Of a stretch of 64,000 bases of DNA, positions 1-8,520 are shown one piece after another. The stretch covers positions 1 through 64,000 of the forward strand of contig JACESU010000003.1 of assembly GCA_013911655.1 (NCBI GenBank). Direction: 5' to 3'. The position numbers and the translations under genes are program-made. The stretch's first letter is position 1, and each line of letters starts with the position of its first letter. The notes under the pieces are model-generated. The model was not told the DNA's origin and did no database searches. It worked only from the letters and a program-made list of their open reading frames with translations. The stretch comes from Alphaproteobacteria bacterium (GTDB lineage: Bacteria; Pseudomonadota; Alphaproteobacteria; Caedimonadales; UBA1908).

Positions 1-53
1 TGTTAGGCGTGCCGCCAGCGTTCGTTCTGAGCCAGGATCAAACTCTCAAGTTT
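1..53 (-). rRNA. rrs: 16S ribosomal RNA, 5' end only (runs off the window)
   Basis: The reverse complement reads into the universal start of bacterial 16S rRNA, including the binding site of the common 27F primer (reverse complement of about positions 30-49) and the following conserved stretch. Only about 53 nt are present and the rest lies left of position 1. The exact 5' end is estimated by alignment to the known 16S start and could be off by a few bases. Transcription comes from the right, from two promoters near 255-412. Confidence 0.95.
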
Positions 54-254
54 GACTTGGTACCTAAGTACCTAAAATTGATTAAAGGCTCTACACAAAA
101 CAACTTGTTATGTGTAAAGTCCAGTCGCCTGGACCACCCACATAACTCTTTCATTAAAAACACAATGTCTAAAAATCACGACCCGAAGGCCATCTTGCTA
201 AGTCTGCCACAGCTTCCTTAACAATCTCCTAATTCTTTCGAACTAGGCTTGAGT

Positions 255-283
255 CTTTTACAAAACTCGCTTGCCGCTGTCAA
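255..283 (-). promoter_or_regulatory. rRNA promoter P2 (proximal)
   Basis: A second perfect TTGACA on the minus strand (278-283) is followed after 17 bp by TAAAAG (255-260). It lies downstream of P1 in the same direction, giving the tandem arrangement common for rRNA operons. The -10 is weaker than that of P1. Confidence 0.6.
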
Positions 284-383
284 CCACTTTCTTCGCTTTT
301 TTTCGCCGCCTGAGTCAGTTTTAACACCGCCTCAACGCCGCTCCAACTTCGCTTTCCAGCTCGTCAACCGCGCCAACTCCCCC

Positions 384-412
384 CTTATAAGCCCTCATCA
401 ACCACATGTCAA
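384..412 (-). promoter_or_regulatory. rRNA promoter P1 (upstream)
   Basis: On the minus strand a perfect -35 hexamer TTGACA (407-412) is followed, after a 17-bp spacer, by TATAAG (384-389). The predicted start is near 377, giving a leader of about 320 nt before the 16S gene. The near-consensus hexamers and ideal spacing fit a strong ribosomal promoter. ychF ends at 455, so the promoter lies wholly in the intergenic region. Confidence 0.75.
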
Positions 413-454
413 CAAGTCATGTGAAAAAATGTTAACTTTTTTTAATAAGCTCTC

Positions 455-1552
455 TTACACGTTGAATCTAAAGTGAAAAACATCGCCGTCTTGCACAAGA
501 TATTCCTTACCTTCCAGGCGCACTTTTCCTGCCGCTTTGGCGGCTTGCTCGCTGCCACTGTCGAAGAAGTCAGCGCAAGCGATTGTCTCTGCACAGATAA
601 AACCGCGCTCGAAATCCGAGTGAATAACGCCGGCCGCTTCCGGTGCCTTGGCCCCATTTCGCACTGTCCAAGCCCGCGCCTCTTTAGGACCTACGGTAAA
701 GAAGGTCAAAAGCCCCAAAAGTTCATACCCTTGCCGGATGACTTGAGAAAGGCCCGTTTCAGAAAGCCCTAAGCTTGCCAGAAATTCGCTTTGATCCTCA
801 GCGCTTGGCAGGGTTGCGATTTCTGATTCAATGGCAGCAGAAATCACAACGCACTTACTGCCTTCCGAGGTCGCATAGATTTTAACCTTTTCAACATGTG
901 CATTGCCCGAGAGAACATCGCCTTCGGATACGTTGCAGACATAAAGAATAGGCTTGCTGGTTAGAAGCTGCAATTGTTTAAAAAGCGGTTGATCCATCAG
1001 ATCCTTTTGAGAGCGCGCGGGCTTTCCTTCGTGAAGAACCGGCAAAAGACGCTCCACAAGGGCAAGCACTTCTTTGCTTTCCTTGTCGCCGCCTTTAGCT
1101 TTCTTGGAAAGCGCTGCCTGGCGACGTTCGAGACTTTCATAGTCAGCCAGCATTAATTCTGTCTCAATGATCTCTAGATCACGCAGCGGATCAACGGATC
1201 CCTCCACATGGGTGACGTCACCGTCCTCGAAACAGCGAAGCACATGAATTAGCGCGTCCACTTCCCGAATATTTCCTAAAAATTTATTCCCAAGCCCTTC
1301 GCCGCGGGAGGCCCCGCGCACGAGGCCCGCAATGTCTACGATATCGATTTGGGTGGCGAGCACCTTTTGAGAGGACGCCAACGTCGCTAGACGGTCGAGG
1401 CGCTCGTCCGGCACCGCCACACGCCCCACGTTAGGTTCGATGGTGCAAAAGGGATAGTTCGCGGCCTGCGCTGCTGCCGTTTGTGTCAACGCATTGAACA
1501 AAGTGGACTTTCCTACATTGGGAAGCCCTATAATACCACATTGAAATCCCAT
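455..1552 (-). CDS. ychF: Redox-regulated ATPase/GTPase YchF (OLA1 family)
   Basis: A 365-residue protein, the usual length for YchF. The P-loop GLPNVGKST is at residues 9-17, the G3 motif DIAG at 73-76, and the G4 position reads NVSE (207-210) in place of NKxD, the substitution that makes OLA1/YchF proteins prefer ATP. The C-terminal part is the TGS domain ending in FHFRFNV. Family members are ribosome-associated ATPases linked to translation and oxidative-stress control. The start codon lies 3 bp after the pth stop, so the two genes are probably co-transcribed (rplY-pth-ychF), a common arrangement in Proteobacteria. Confidence 0.97.
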   Translation of the reverse strand: MGFQCGIIGLPNVGKSTLFNALTQTAAAQAANYPFCTIEPNVGRVAVPDERLDRLATLASSQKVLATQIDIVDIAGLVRGASRGEGLGNKFLGNIREVDALIHVLRCFEDGDVTHVEGSVDPLRDLEIIETELMLADYESLERRQAALSKKAKGGDKESKEVLALVERLLPVLHEGKPARSQKDLMDQPLFKQLQLLTSKPILYVCNVSEGDVLSGNAHVEKVKIYATSEGSKCVVISAAIESEIATLPSAEDQSEFLASLGLSETGLSQVIRQGYELLGLLTFFTVGPKEARAWTVRNGAKAPEAAGVIHSDFERGFICAETIACADFFDSGSEQAAKAAGKVRLEGKEYLVQDGDVFHFRFNV

Positions 1553-1554
1553 AA

Positions 1555-2145
1555 TTATTTTTCCTTTTGTGTTCGCACTGCGCGTCTTGTTGCCATCTTT
1601 GACGCAAAAGCGCTTTTATCTTTTAAGAAAAGGCCCGTCACCTCTTGGGAAAAATCATCCAAAAGATCTCCCACCTCTTCTTGCTCAGTTTTTGTAAAAT
1701 TCTGAAGTACATATCCTGCAACGCGGCTTTTGTCACCCGGATGACCAATCCCAATGCGGACCCGCCAGTAATTTTGCCCCAGACTGCTATCAAGGCTTTT
1801 AAGCCCATTATGCCCGCCAGAACCACCCCCTTGTTTGACGCGAATGCGCCCAAATTCTAAATCAAGCTCGTCATGAATAACGATCACATTGTCTAAGGGG
1901 ATTTTATAAAAGGATGCAAGCTCCGCCACGGGAGGACCCGATAGATTCATATAGGAAAGGGTTTTCACAAGAAGCACCCGTGTGTCACCAATTTTGGCCT
2001 CACGCACGAGAGTCTTACCTTGTCTCTTTTCGGAAGATGCTTGAAAAGTATGAGCAAGATCATCAACAACCATGTAGCCGACGTTGTGACGATTGAGGGC
2101 ATACTCAGGCCCAGGATTTCCAAGGCCTACGAGCAGTATAAACAT
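1555..2145 (-). CDS. pth: Peptidyl-tRNA hydrolase
   Basis: Releases tRNA from peptidyl-tRNAs that drop off the ribosome. From the chosen start the protein is 196 residues, with Asn10 and the catalytic His20 exactly where the family has them (GLGNPG...NRHNVG), and a later GGGSGGHNGL loop. An upstream in-frame ATG at 2166 would add seven residues that the family lacks. The chosen ATG has no clear Shine-Dalgarno sequence and sits in the loop of a perfect 13-bp hairpin (see 2125-2162), so translation may be structured or regulated. It lies between rplY and ychF on the same strand. Confidence 0.96.
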   Translation of the reverse strand: MFILLVGLGNPGPEYALNRHNVGYMVVDDLAHTFQASSEKRQGKTLVREAKIGDTRVLLVKTLSYMNLSGPPVAELASFYKIPLDNVIVIHDELDLEFGRIRVKQGGGSGGHNGLKSLDSSLGQNYWRVRIGIGHPGDKSRVAGYVLQNFTKTEQEEVGDLLDDFSQEVTGLFLKDKSAFASKMATRRAVRTQKEK

Positions 2146-2162
2146 AGGGACTGCTCGTAGGC
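2125..2162 (-). promoter_or_regulatory. 13-bp perfect hairpin with the pth start codon in its loop
   Basis: Arms GCCTACGAGCAGT (2125-2137) and ACTGCTCGTAGGC (2150-2162) are perfect reverse complements around a 12-nt loop. In the minus-strand transcript the loop contains the ATG of pth (2143-2145), and the 3' arm is codons 4-7. There is no T-run, so it is not a terminator. Inference: an RNA structure able to hold or hide the start region. Confidence 0.6.
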
Positions 2163-2196
2163 GCATGGAAGATGGCTTTTAAAAAAAACCAACAGA

Positions 2197-2796
2197 TTAT
2201 TCGGACGCTGCTGCCGCACCTCTGCGAACCTTTGGTGGCATGATGTTAGCAACAGTATTACCCACCTGACGAGGATCCGCAAAACGAGTACCTTCAGGAA
2301 GATTAATGTCGTTCGTGGTCATACGCGCGTTCACTTCCTTACCAGAAAGATCTACCTCCAACCGGTGAGGGATCGCGTCAGATGTGCAGATTACATCAAG
2401 ACCACGCATAGCAGGACTTAGGGTACCACCTTGCTTTAGACCTGGGCACTTGTCCTTGTTCTCAAAAGCAATCGGAATAAAAACTTTTACCTTTGAATTT
2501 TTACCCACGCGAAGAAAATCCACGTGCATTGGCGCATCGGTCACAGGATGAAATTGGATATCCTTTACAAGGGCGCGCTCTTTCTTTCCACCGACTTGAA
2601 CGTCAAAAATAGTGGTAAAAAATCCTGGTGTATTGAGACCCTTTACAATGTCGCGAGGATCTACACTCACGGAGACATTCTGTGCATTCTCGCCATAAAG
2701 AACACCAGGGATCAGACCTTGACGACGAAGGGCGCGCGATTCACCGCCACCTGTGGTTTCACGGTCGCTTACGCGTACCTGCAATGATTCAGTCAT
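2197..2796 (-). CDS. rplY: 50S ribosomal protein L25 (long, CTC/TL5 form)
   Basis: Binds 5S rRNA. The protein is 199 residues from the ATG at 2796, which has an AAGGAG ribosome binding site five bases upstream; a longer in-frame start at 2871 lacks one. The N-terminal L25 fold (ESRALRRQGLIPGVLYG) is followed by the C-terminal TL5 beta domain (...PMHVDFLRV...). It is the first gene of the rplY-pth-ychF run. A possible promoter with TTGATT and TAAAGA 17 bp apart lies about 90-120 bp upstream. Confidence 0.96.
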   Translation of the reverse strand: MTESLQVRVSDRETTGGGESRALRRQGLIPGVLYGENAQNVSVSVDPRDIVKGLNTPGFFTTIFDVQVGGKKERALVKDIQFHPVTDAPMHVDFLRVGKNSKVKVFIPIAFENKDKCPGLKQGGTLSPAMRGLDVICTSDAIPHRLEVDLSGKEVNARMTTNDINLPEGTRFADPRQVGNTVANIMPPKVRRGAAAASE

Positions 2797-3492
2797 TTTC
2801 AACTCCTTATAAGACACGGAAGGCGCACAGAGCTTGAGTGAACCGACTTTGCCCCACTTCCAACAACACAATTTTGCTTATCTCTTTAATCGCTTCACAA
2901 TAAAAAATCAAGCCTCTTGCCAAAAAAACAACCCTTATCCTCGTGAATAATGCTCAAGATAAGCCTGACTTCTGTTGATTCGAATAAATAAGATAACTCT
3001 TTTCACGACGTTATCAAGCCGAAGAAACTTCCAGCTGTTCCCTAAAAAATTCTACTTGTTTTAGCCTTCCCTGACACGCGGACAGAGGGCTTTGCCCCTT
3101 CGGGCCTCCACCCTTAAACATCTCTAGGGCGTTCCAAACATTATTGCCATACAAATTGCCATACAAAAAGAATGATAATATGCTCACGACAATCACAAGT
3201 TGTTACGGCGCGCTCTTCACTGAATCGCACAAAACGTACTCTGTCCCAACCAGAACAGATACGCTGCCTTTCGAGAGAAATTTTCTAACAAAAACTGTTG
3301 CTATGCCTCAAAAAAGTAAGCCAGTTTTTTATCCAAAGAGACATTTTTCACACACTTCGCCCTTTCGTTTTTCCCCTCTTGCATTTTTATTAAAGCTCTT
3401 ACATACTCCACGCTGAGTTCATAAAAGTAACTCATCCTATCGTGCCGGTGTGGCAGATATGGATTGGTAAAAATAGTTTTGGAGATAGACCC
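2797..3492. other. Long intergenic region without a convincing gene
   Basis: About 700 bp between divergent rplY and the small secreted-protein gene. It must hold the promoters of both. The only structure seen is a tandem 12-bp duplication, ATTGCCATACAA, at 3143-3154 and 3155-3166. A 60-codon minus-strand reading frame (3014-3196) has no ribosome binding site and no recognisable domain. Confidence 0.5.
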
Positions 3493-3654
3493 ATGAAGAA
3501 CATCGTTCTTGCACTCGCCGTTTTGGCAGCAGCACCAGCAGTACTTGCAACTGAAGTAGCGAAAGAAGAAGCTACAGTTGCAACTGATGCGACAAAAGAA
3601 GCAGCACCTGCAGAGCAAGCACCTGCTACTGACGCAGCAGAAGCTAAGAACTAG
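3493..3654 (+). CDS. Small secreted Ala/Glu-rich protein
   Basis: A 53-residue protein. The ATG at 3493 has a GGAGA ribosome binding site; an upstream in-frame ATG at 3442 does not suit the hydrophobic start. Residues 1-19 form a signal peptide with an Ala-rich h-region (MKNIVLALAVLAAAPAVLA). The mature part is only about 34 residues of Ala, Glu, Thr, Lys and Pro with no predicted fold. It is followed by a good terminator, so it is its own transcription unit. The function is not recognised; similar low-complexity secreted peptides occur at 23626 and 25330. Confidence 0.7.
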   Translation: MKNIVLALAVLAAAPAVLATEVAKEEATVATDATKEAAPAEQAPATDAAEAKN

Positions 3655-3680
3655 TTTTTACGGTTCTTATATATCTGTGA

Positions 3681-3710
3681 AAAAGGCCTCGCTTTGCGGG
3701 GCCTTTTTTT
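3681..3710 (+). terminator. Rho-independent terminator of the small secreted-protein gene
   Basis: An 8-bp GC stem (GGCCTCGC / GCGGGGCC, one G-U pair) with a TTT loop, followed by seven T residues. Confidence 0.85.
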
Positions 3711-3785
3711 ATCCTCACCCTTGTACATAAATGGGCAAATAGATCTAAGTAACCACAGAGTCACCTTTTAGCTTTGAGCGCTTTA

Positions 3786-4064
3786 ATGTCTACGCCTTCC
3801 CTTTCATCAAAAAAGAAGATTTCCGCTAAAAAGCTTCCCGGGAAAGAAGAGGTCCTCGCCCTTCTTTCAAAACTAACTTACGGCGCCCTTGATGAGGGTA
3901 ATTATTCGGTCGCCTTAAAAGGCATTGAACTTTTGGGAAAAGAACTCGGTCTTTTTACGGGGCACAAGGCCACCTCAACGCCAAAAACCTTGGAAGAGCT
4001 CTCAATGGCTGATCTTGAAGCGTTGCTAGAGATCACACCGACCGAACATCCAGCGTTACCATAA
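3786..4064 (+). CDS. Small protein resembling a phage/GTA terminase small subunit
   Basis: 92 residues from the ATG at 3786 (a TTG at 3774 is also in frame). The first 20 residues are Ser/Lys-rich. Then come two predicted helices ending in ALKGIELLGKELGLF (about residues 44-58), closely resembling the LKALELLGKHLGMF helix seen in Terminase_2-type small subunits. The rest is acidic. A terminase large subunit lies alone 15 kb away (19059-20342), which makes the reading plausible. The position beside xseA suggests xseB, but the sequence lacks the XseB pattern and its length and basic N-terminus do not fit. The stop overlaps the end of convergent xseA by 9 bp. Confidence 0.5.
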   Translation: MSTPSLSSKKKISAKKLPGKEEVLALLSKLTYGALDEGNYSVALKGIELLGKELGLFTGHKATSTPKTLEELSMADLEALLEITPTEHPALP

Positions 4065-5390
4065 TGACGCTTGGGTTGAGCCTTCTTGTTTTTTTTCTTT
4101 TCTCTTGGGCGCTTTTGCTCCCGCTATTACGGCTGCACGCGCCCCATCCTTGAAGATGATCTCCACGTTAAGACCAGGAACCACGTCCCGAGCAGACTTG
4201 AGATAGCCGCCGTCCACCTGTTGCACAAGGGTAAAGCCGCGCTCGAGGGTTGCCGTATACGAATAGCTTTTTAGCAAATCACCAAACCCTTTGAGGATCG
4301 TCTCTTTTCTATAAAAACACTGGGACCAAGCTCCCTCGCGCCTGGATAAAAGAGTCGAAAGTGCCAGCTGATGTTGATCAAGAAGTTGCCTTGGGTGGCG
4401 AAGGCGTTGAGACAAGAACGTTACCTCTTGGGACACACGGCCCAGTAATCTTGGCATACAGCCATGAAGGCGTTCGCTGCGGTCATCAAGGCGCTGCTGG
4501 GTTTCCTGGGTTTGGCGCCAAAGCGCTTGGGTGAGGCGGTTTTTTTGCCCGTCCAGAACCCTTAAAAGATCTCCACGCACAGGGACCGCGCGCTCTGCCG
4601 CCGCCGTTGGCGTGGGGGCCCGCCAGTCGGCCACGTAATCAATAAGAGTTACATCCGGCTCGTGCCCAACGCCTGCAATCACAGGGATCTGGGACGCTGC
4701 AACAGCACGCACCAACGCCTCATCATTAAAAGCCCATAAATCTTCAAGACTTCCCCCGCCGCGCGCCACAATCAACACATCGGGCCGGGAAAAGGGAAAT
4801 GCAGGGTCATTAAAACCTTCGATAGCCTTGATAATTTGAGGGGCAGCGTTGTCGCCTTGGACCGTCACAGGCCAAAGGAGAACGTTTCTTGGGCACCGGT
4901 CATGGAGACGATGCAAAATATCTTGAATGACTGCCCCCGTGGGAGAGGTAATAATGCCAATACATCCTGGCAGCAAAGGAAGAGGCTTTTTGCGCGTATC
5001 ATCAAAAAGTCCTTCTTCGGCCAAACGCCGGCGCCGCTCTTCCAGCAGCTTTAAAAGAGCCCCCTCGCCCGAGAGGGTCATGCTTTCAACCACCATTTGA
5101 TATTTCGAGCGCCCGGGATAAGTCGTGAGTTTTCCCCGGCAAATGACTTCCATTCCGTCCTGGGGATTTGCCTCCAGGCGCGCGGCCGTACCGCGCCAAC
5201 ACACAGCGTCCAACACACTTTGGTCATCCTTCAGCGCGAAATACACATGGCCCGAGGTATGACGCTTAAGACCCGAGATCTCTCCTTTTACAAAAACGCT
5301 TGCAAACTGCCCCTCGACTAAGCTTTTCAGCTGATAAGAAAGGTCACTGACACTTAGGGGTTCAGGTGGCTGCAACAGAGGCTCGTTCAT
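4056..5390 (-). CDS. xseA: Exodeoxyribonuclease VII large subunit
   Basis: 444 residues, normal for XseA. An N-terminal OB-fold (SVSDLSYQLKSLVE...VKGEISG, residues 13-45 and on) is followed by the catalytic core with VARGGGSLEDLWAFNDE and GVGHEPDVTLIDYVADWRAPTP, then a long coiled-coil region. With XseB it degrades single-stranded DNA to oligonucleotides in repair and recombination. No xseB is seen beside it. It converges on the terminase-small-subunit-like ORF. Confidence 0.95.
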   Translation of the reverse strand: MNEPLLQPPEPLSVSDLSYQLKSLVEGQFASVFVKGEISGLKRHTSGHVYFALKDDQSVLDAVCWRGTAARLEANPQDGMEVICRGKLTTYPGRSKYQMVVESMTLSGEGALLKLLEERRRRLAEEGLFDDTRKKPLPLLPGCIGIITSPTGAVIQDILHRLHDRCPRNVLLWPVTVQGDNAAPQIIKAIEGFNDPAFPFSRPDVLIVARGGGSLEDLWAFNDEALVRAVAASQIPVIAGVGHEPDVTLIDYVADWRAPTPTAAAERAVPVRGDLLRVLDGQKNRLTQALWRQTQETQQRLDDRSERLHGCMPRLLGRVSQEVTFLSQRLRHPRQLLDQHQLALSTLLSRREGAWSQCFYRKETILKGFGDLLKSYSYTATLERGFTLVQQVDGGYLKSARDVVPGLNVEIIFKDGARAAVIAGAKAPKRKEKKQEGSTQASLW

Positions 5391-5480
5391 GTTTTAACGT
5401 CTTTCAAAAGTTTTTCACCCACGCGCCCCGATTAAATGGTATTTTGGGGTAAATGGCAACCCTAGACCCTATTTGACTTC

Positions 5481-6698
5481 ATGGATTATCAGTCGTTTTT
5501 TGCTGCCCGTCTTGCTGACCTTAAGGAACAGGGACGGTACCGTGTCTTTGCGCCCATCGAGCGTTTAAGGGGGGACTTTCCTTACGGTGTGCTTCATAAA
5601 GACGGTGAAAAAGAACGCATCACCGTGTGGTGTGGTAATGATTATCTGGGGATGGGGCAACACCCCGACGTGCTAAACGCCATGGAAGAATGTCTACGAC
5701 GCTCGGGTGCTGGGGCTGGTGGTACCCGCAATATTTCAGGGACGAACCCCCTTCATGAAGCGCTCGAAGCAGAGCTTGCAGATCTCCATGAAAAAGAGGC
5801 AGGTCTTCTGTTTACCTCGGGCTACGTCTCCAATGAGGCGACCTTGTCAACACTCGGCTCGATCCTGCCGAACTGCGTGATTTTTTCTGATGCCGACAAT
5901 CACGCATCCATGATCCAAGGCATCCGCTATAGCAAGGCTGAAAAAGTCATCTTTCGTCACAATGACGTGGCCCACCTAAGGGCTTGTCTCAAAGCGGTGG
6001 ACCCCACGCGCCCTAAGCTCATTGCCTTTGAATCCGTATACTCCATGAACGGCGATATCGGCCCTCTTGAAGATTTCTGTCAGATTGCCAAGGACTATAA
6101 CGCGCTGACCTTTCTTGACGAAGTACACGGGGTCGGCATGTACGGACCCACCGGCGGCGGGGTTGCAGAAGAGCGCGGCATTGCCGCTCACATTGATATC
6201 ATTCAAGGAACTTTAGGCAAGGCTTTTGGGCTTGTGGGGGGATATATCACAGGGACCAAGGACCTTGTGGATGTGGTGCGCAGCTTTGCTGCGGGCTTTA
6301 TTTTTACAACGTCCCTACCCCCTTACATCGCGGCAGGCGCCCTTGCCAGCGTAAAGCACTTGAGAAAAAGCACTGAAGAGCGACGCCAACATCAAATGAA
6401 CGCCTGGCATCTTAAAAGTGCCTTAAGCAAACGCCGCATTCCCACCCTAAAAAGCGATTCTCACATTGTGCCAGTCCCCGTGGGCAACGCTGCCCTTTGT
6501 AAAAAAATCACCGATTTACTTTTAAGCCATCACCATATTTACGTGCAGCCCATTAACTATCCCACGGTACCCGTGGGAACCGAGCGCCTGCGCCTGACGC
6601 CCTCGGCACTCCACACGCCCGCCATGGTAGAGGATCTCGCGAACGCCCTTGCCCATCTTTGGCAAGAGCTGGGCCTCGAACACGCTGAGGCGGCGTAA
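5481..6698 (+). CDS. hemA: 5-aminolevulinate synthase
   Basis: Condenses glycine and succinyl-CoA to 5-aminolevulinate, the C4 route into haem typical of Alphaproteobacteria. The protein is 405 residues. His141 and the DEVHGVGMYGPTGGG stretch (Asp213) contact the pyridoxal phosphate, and the Schiff-base lysine is Lys247 in GTLGKAFG. Near the N-terminus is RVFAPIERLRGDFP, usual for the family. The gene starts a co-directional run with recJ (10-bp gap) and comF. Confidence 0.97.
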   Translation: MDYQSFFAARLADLKEQGRYRVFAPIERLRGDFPYGVLHKDGEKERITVWCGNDYLGMGQHPDVLNAMEECLRRSGAGAGGTRNISGTNPLHEALEAELADLHEKEAGLLFTSGYVSNEATLSTLGSILPNCVIFSDADNHASMIQGIRYSKAEKVIFRHNDVAHLRACLKAVDPTRPKLIAFESVYSMNGDIGPLEDFCQIAKDYNALTFLDEVHGVGMYGPTGGGVAEERGIAAHIDIIQGTLGKAFGLVGGYITGTKDLVDVVRSFAAGFIFTTSLPPYIAAGALASVKHLRKSTEERRQHQMNAWHLKSALSKRRIPTLKSDSHIVPVPVGNAALCKKITDLLLSHHHIYVQPINYPTVPVGTERLRLTPSALHTPAMVEDLANALAHLWQELGLEHAEAA

Positions 6699-6708
6699 GG
6701 GAGCGCCC

Positions 6709-8520
6709 ATGTCACCCTCTTTTCTCCAAGCACAAGTGCCCGCTTTAAGCGTTTTAGGGAAGACCTGGACCCAACGCACGGCTGCGACCCTACCAAGCCT
6801 TGCCCTGGCCCAACGGTTGAGTCTTGATCCGCTCGTGGCTTCGATTCTGACAAACAGGGGCATTGGCCCTGATGAGGCACCCGCCTTTCTTGAGCCTAAA
6901 CTGCGTGACGCCATGCCTGATCCCTTTGTGTTGAAAGACATGGATGTGGTGGTCAAGCGCCTGAAACAAGCGCTCGACAGGGGTGAGCGCATCATGATTT
7001 TTGCCGATTATGACGTGGACGGCGCTACCTCATCAGCGCTTTTATCCCAGGTGTTAAAAAGTCTTGGCGCCAAGGTCGATGTGTATATCCCCGACCGCCT
7101 AAAGGAAGGGTACGGACCCAACGTGCCCGCCATGGAAGCCTTTCATACAAAGGGTGTGCAGCTAATCATCACGCTCGATTGTGGCACCAATGCTTTTGGC
7201 CCCCTTTTACGCGCAAAAGAACTCGGCATGGACGTCATTGTCATTGACCATCACGAGGCAGAACCCCTATTGCCCGAGGCCGTTGGCATCATTAACCCCA
7301 ACCGTCTTGATATGGAAAAATCAGACCTTTGCCAGTTGGCAGCGGTGGGGGTGTGTTTCATAACGCTTGTCGCGTTCTTCTCACATTTAAGGACCGAAGG
7401 GTTTGCCAGACCCTTGCCGTCCCTTTTGAACTGGCTTGACCTTGTGGCCCTTGGCACCGTCTGTGATGTCATGCGTCTTCAAGGTCTTAACCGCGCCTTT
7501 GTCGCCCAAGGGCTCAAAGTCATGGCCGCGCGCCAAAATGTGGGTCTTTGCGCACTGATGGATGTGGGCGGTCTCAGAGAGAAACCATCGGCCTATCACC
7601 TAGGTTTTGTCTTGGGCCCCCGCATTAATGCAGGGGGACGTGTAGGAGAAGCATCCCTTGGCACAAGACTTTTAACAACTGAGGACCCCCTTGATGCCAA
7701 AAACTTAGCCATGCGTTTGGATCAGCTGAATAAGGAGCGCCAAGCCCTTGAAGAGGAAGCCCTTGCCGACGCGCTGACTCAAGCCTATAGCCAAAGCGAT
7801 AAAAGATGCCTTGTCGTGGCATCCCCCCACTGGCATCCCGGTATTATTGGGATTGTGGCTGGCCGTCTGAAAGAGCAGTTTCATAAACCTGTCTTTGCCC
7901 TTAGTTTCTGGTCCTCCCCCGAGGATGGCAAAGGGTCGGGACGGTCTGTTCCTGGGATTTGCCTTGGCAGTCTTGTGCACGCGGCCAAACAAAAGGGACT
8001 GATCTTAGGGGGTGGAGGTCACGCGATGGCGGCAGGATTGTCCCTGACCGAGGCGCAGCTCGCCCCTTTTCAGGCCTTTCTCGAAGAACGTCTTGTCGCC
8101 CTTGGGGATGAACAAATTCCGACTTTGACCTATGACGGGTTTTTGCCCTTAGAGGGCGCGCATTTGTCCCTCCTTGAGACCCTCGCCCTTTTAGAGCCCT
8201 ACGGTCAAGGAAACCCCTCCCCGCGCTTTGTTCTCACTGATATCTCGGTCAAAAAAGCTTTCCCCATGGGCCAGAACCATCTGAAATGCACCCTTGTCAA
8301 CCAACACGGCAAAGAACTAGAAGGCGTTGCCTTTCGGTGCCTTGACACGGCCCTTGGCGTACAACTTTTAAAAGGAACTGAGCCCTATCATCTTTTAGGT
8401 TCTTTGAAAAAGAACACGTGGCAAGGGCAAGACAAACCCCAATTCGTTATTGAAGACGCCGTCAGTGCGCGCTACGGTAACTGGGTAAAAGAACCCCTTA
8501 CACAGGATCTCGCGTCATGA
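6709..8520 (+). CDS. recJ: Single-stranded-DNA-specific 5'-3' exonuclease RecJ
   Basis: 603 residues from the ATG at 6709, which has a GGGAG ribosome binding site just after the hemA stop; a longer frame would start inside hemA. The DHH phosphoesterase core shows FADYDVDGATS and VIDHHEAEP, the DHHA1 domain shows GGGGHAMAAGLSL, and an OB-fold follows. RecJ acts in RecF-pathway recombination and mismatch repair. The stop codon overlaps the start of comF (ATGA), so the two are translationally coupled. Confidence 0.96.
   Translation: MSPSFLQAQVPALSVLGKTWTQRTAATLPSLALAQRLSLDPLVASILTNRGIGPDEAPAFLEPKLRDAMPDPFVLKDMDVVVKRLKQALDRGERIMIFADYDVDGATSSALLSQVLKSLGAKVDVYIPDRLKEGYGPNVPAMEAFHTKGVQLIITLDCGTNAFGPLLRAKELGMDVIVIDHHEAEPLLPEAVGIINPNRLDMEKSDLCQLAAVGVCFITLVAFFSHLRTEGFARPLPSLLNWLDLVALGTVCDVMRLQGLNRAFVAQGLKVMAARQNVGLCALMDVGGLREKPSAYHLGFVLGPRINAGGRVGEASLGTRLLTTEDPLDAKNLAMRLDQLNKERQALEEEALADALTQAYSQSDKRCLVVASPHWHPGIIGIVAGRLKEQFHKPVFALSFWSSPEDGKGSGRSVPGICLGSLVHAAKQKGLILGGGGHAMAAGLSLTEAQLAPFQAFLEERLVALGDEQIPTLTYDGFLPLEGAHLSLLETLALLEPYGQGNPSPRFVLTDISVKKAFPMGQNHLKCTLVNQHGKELEGVAFRCLDTALGVQLLKGTEPYHLLGSLKKNTWQGQDKPQFVIEDAVSARYGNWVKEPLTQDLAS

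Noticed and set aside
3014-3196. 60-codon minus-strand ORF
   Set aside because: No ribosome binding site, no domain, contains the tandem 12-bp repeat; probably chance.
3786-4064. Reading this gene as xseB because it sits beside xseA
   Set aside because: It lacks the XseB sequence pattern, is convergent with xseA, and resembles terminase small subunits instead.
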